50,977 nucleotides of DNA from Companilactobacillus furfuricola (GTDB lineage Bacteria > Bacillota > Bacilli > Lactobacillales > Lactobacillaceae): positions 1 through 50,977 of the forward strand of contig NZ_RHNT01000013.1 of the NCBI RefSeq assembly GCF_003946325.1. The letters are read 5' to 3'. The notes under the pieces are model-generated. The model was not told the DNA's origin, did not search any database, and saw only the letters and a list, made by a program, of their open reading frames with translations. This document shows, one piece after another, positions 50,897 to 50,977 of the stretch. Position numbers and translations under genes: made by a program. Positions within the stretch are counted from its first letter, which is position 1; each line of letters starts with the position of its first letter.

Positions 50897-50977
50897 GATA
50901 AGGTGAATGTGAGATGTACGCCGTAAGTGAAATTGGCACTTGATGCCGTAGAGGAAACTGGCCATTTCGCTAAGGTC

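Overview
The window looks like a chromosomal segment of a low-GC Gram-positive bacterium of the family Lactobacillaceae; a Companilactobacillus-like host is my guess and cannot be settled by reading alone. The evidence is AT-rich codon use, purine-rich Shine-Dalgarno sites, many intrinsic terminators, an Mga-type regulator, a WxL-like surface protein, a GPH sugar symporter and a GH65 phosphorylase.

Layout. Positions 1-121 hold the 3' end of a 5S rRNA and the terminator of its rRNA operon. About 2.9 kb without a convincing gene follows. Positions 3009-21921 are one enormous reading unit of about 6,300 codons, interrupted once by a frameshift near 5.54 kb. It encodes a secreted, Q/N/S/T-rich, adhesin-like N-terminus fused to about 5,450 residues of almost purely hydrophobic internal repeats. 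An Mga-family regulator follows at 22.4-24.0 kb. After a structured RNA candidate and repeat-like intergenic DNA comes an operon at 25.1-28.9 kb: MFS permease, membrane-anchored alpha/beta hydrolase, unknown protein, TauE/SafE permease and DUF1634 protein.

From 29 to 37.4 kb two paralogous cassettes flank a DNA-processing operon. Each cassette pairs a secreted, unusually short HExxHxxGxxD metalloprotease with a convergent, 3'-overlapping membrane-anchored protein. The operon between them (31.6-35.5 kb) encodes a nuclease-helicase fusion, a PD-(D/E)XK nuclease-like protein and an sce7725/Beta-protein-like protein, all with overlapping genes. From 37.6 to 42.2 kb lie small single-span membrane proteins, a tandem array of 33-38 codon peptide genes (four copies with an exact 161-bp period), a 677-residue WxL-like surface protein and another 34-codon peptide gene.

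The right end is metabolic: a GPH symporter with an esterase gene broken by a stop codon, a purine permease with a phosphoribosyltransferase, and an AraC regulator with a GH65 phosphorylase broken by a stop codon. Intergenic DNA at 45.0-45.25 kb and 50.74-50.9 kb contains two copies of a multi-hairpin element with compensatory base changes around an identical 17-nt loop.

How the parts fit: the giant protein, the metalloprotease cassettes, the small membrane proteins and the WxL-like protein form a cell-surface accessory region, many of whose genes share an unusual GGGGG-type ribosome binding site. The strongest candidates for undescribed biology are the giant hydrophobic repeat protein, the tiny-peptide array, the metalloprotease cassettes, the helicase/nuclease/sce7725 operon and the covarying hairpin element.
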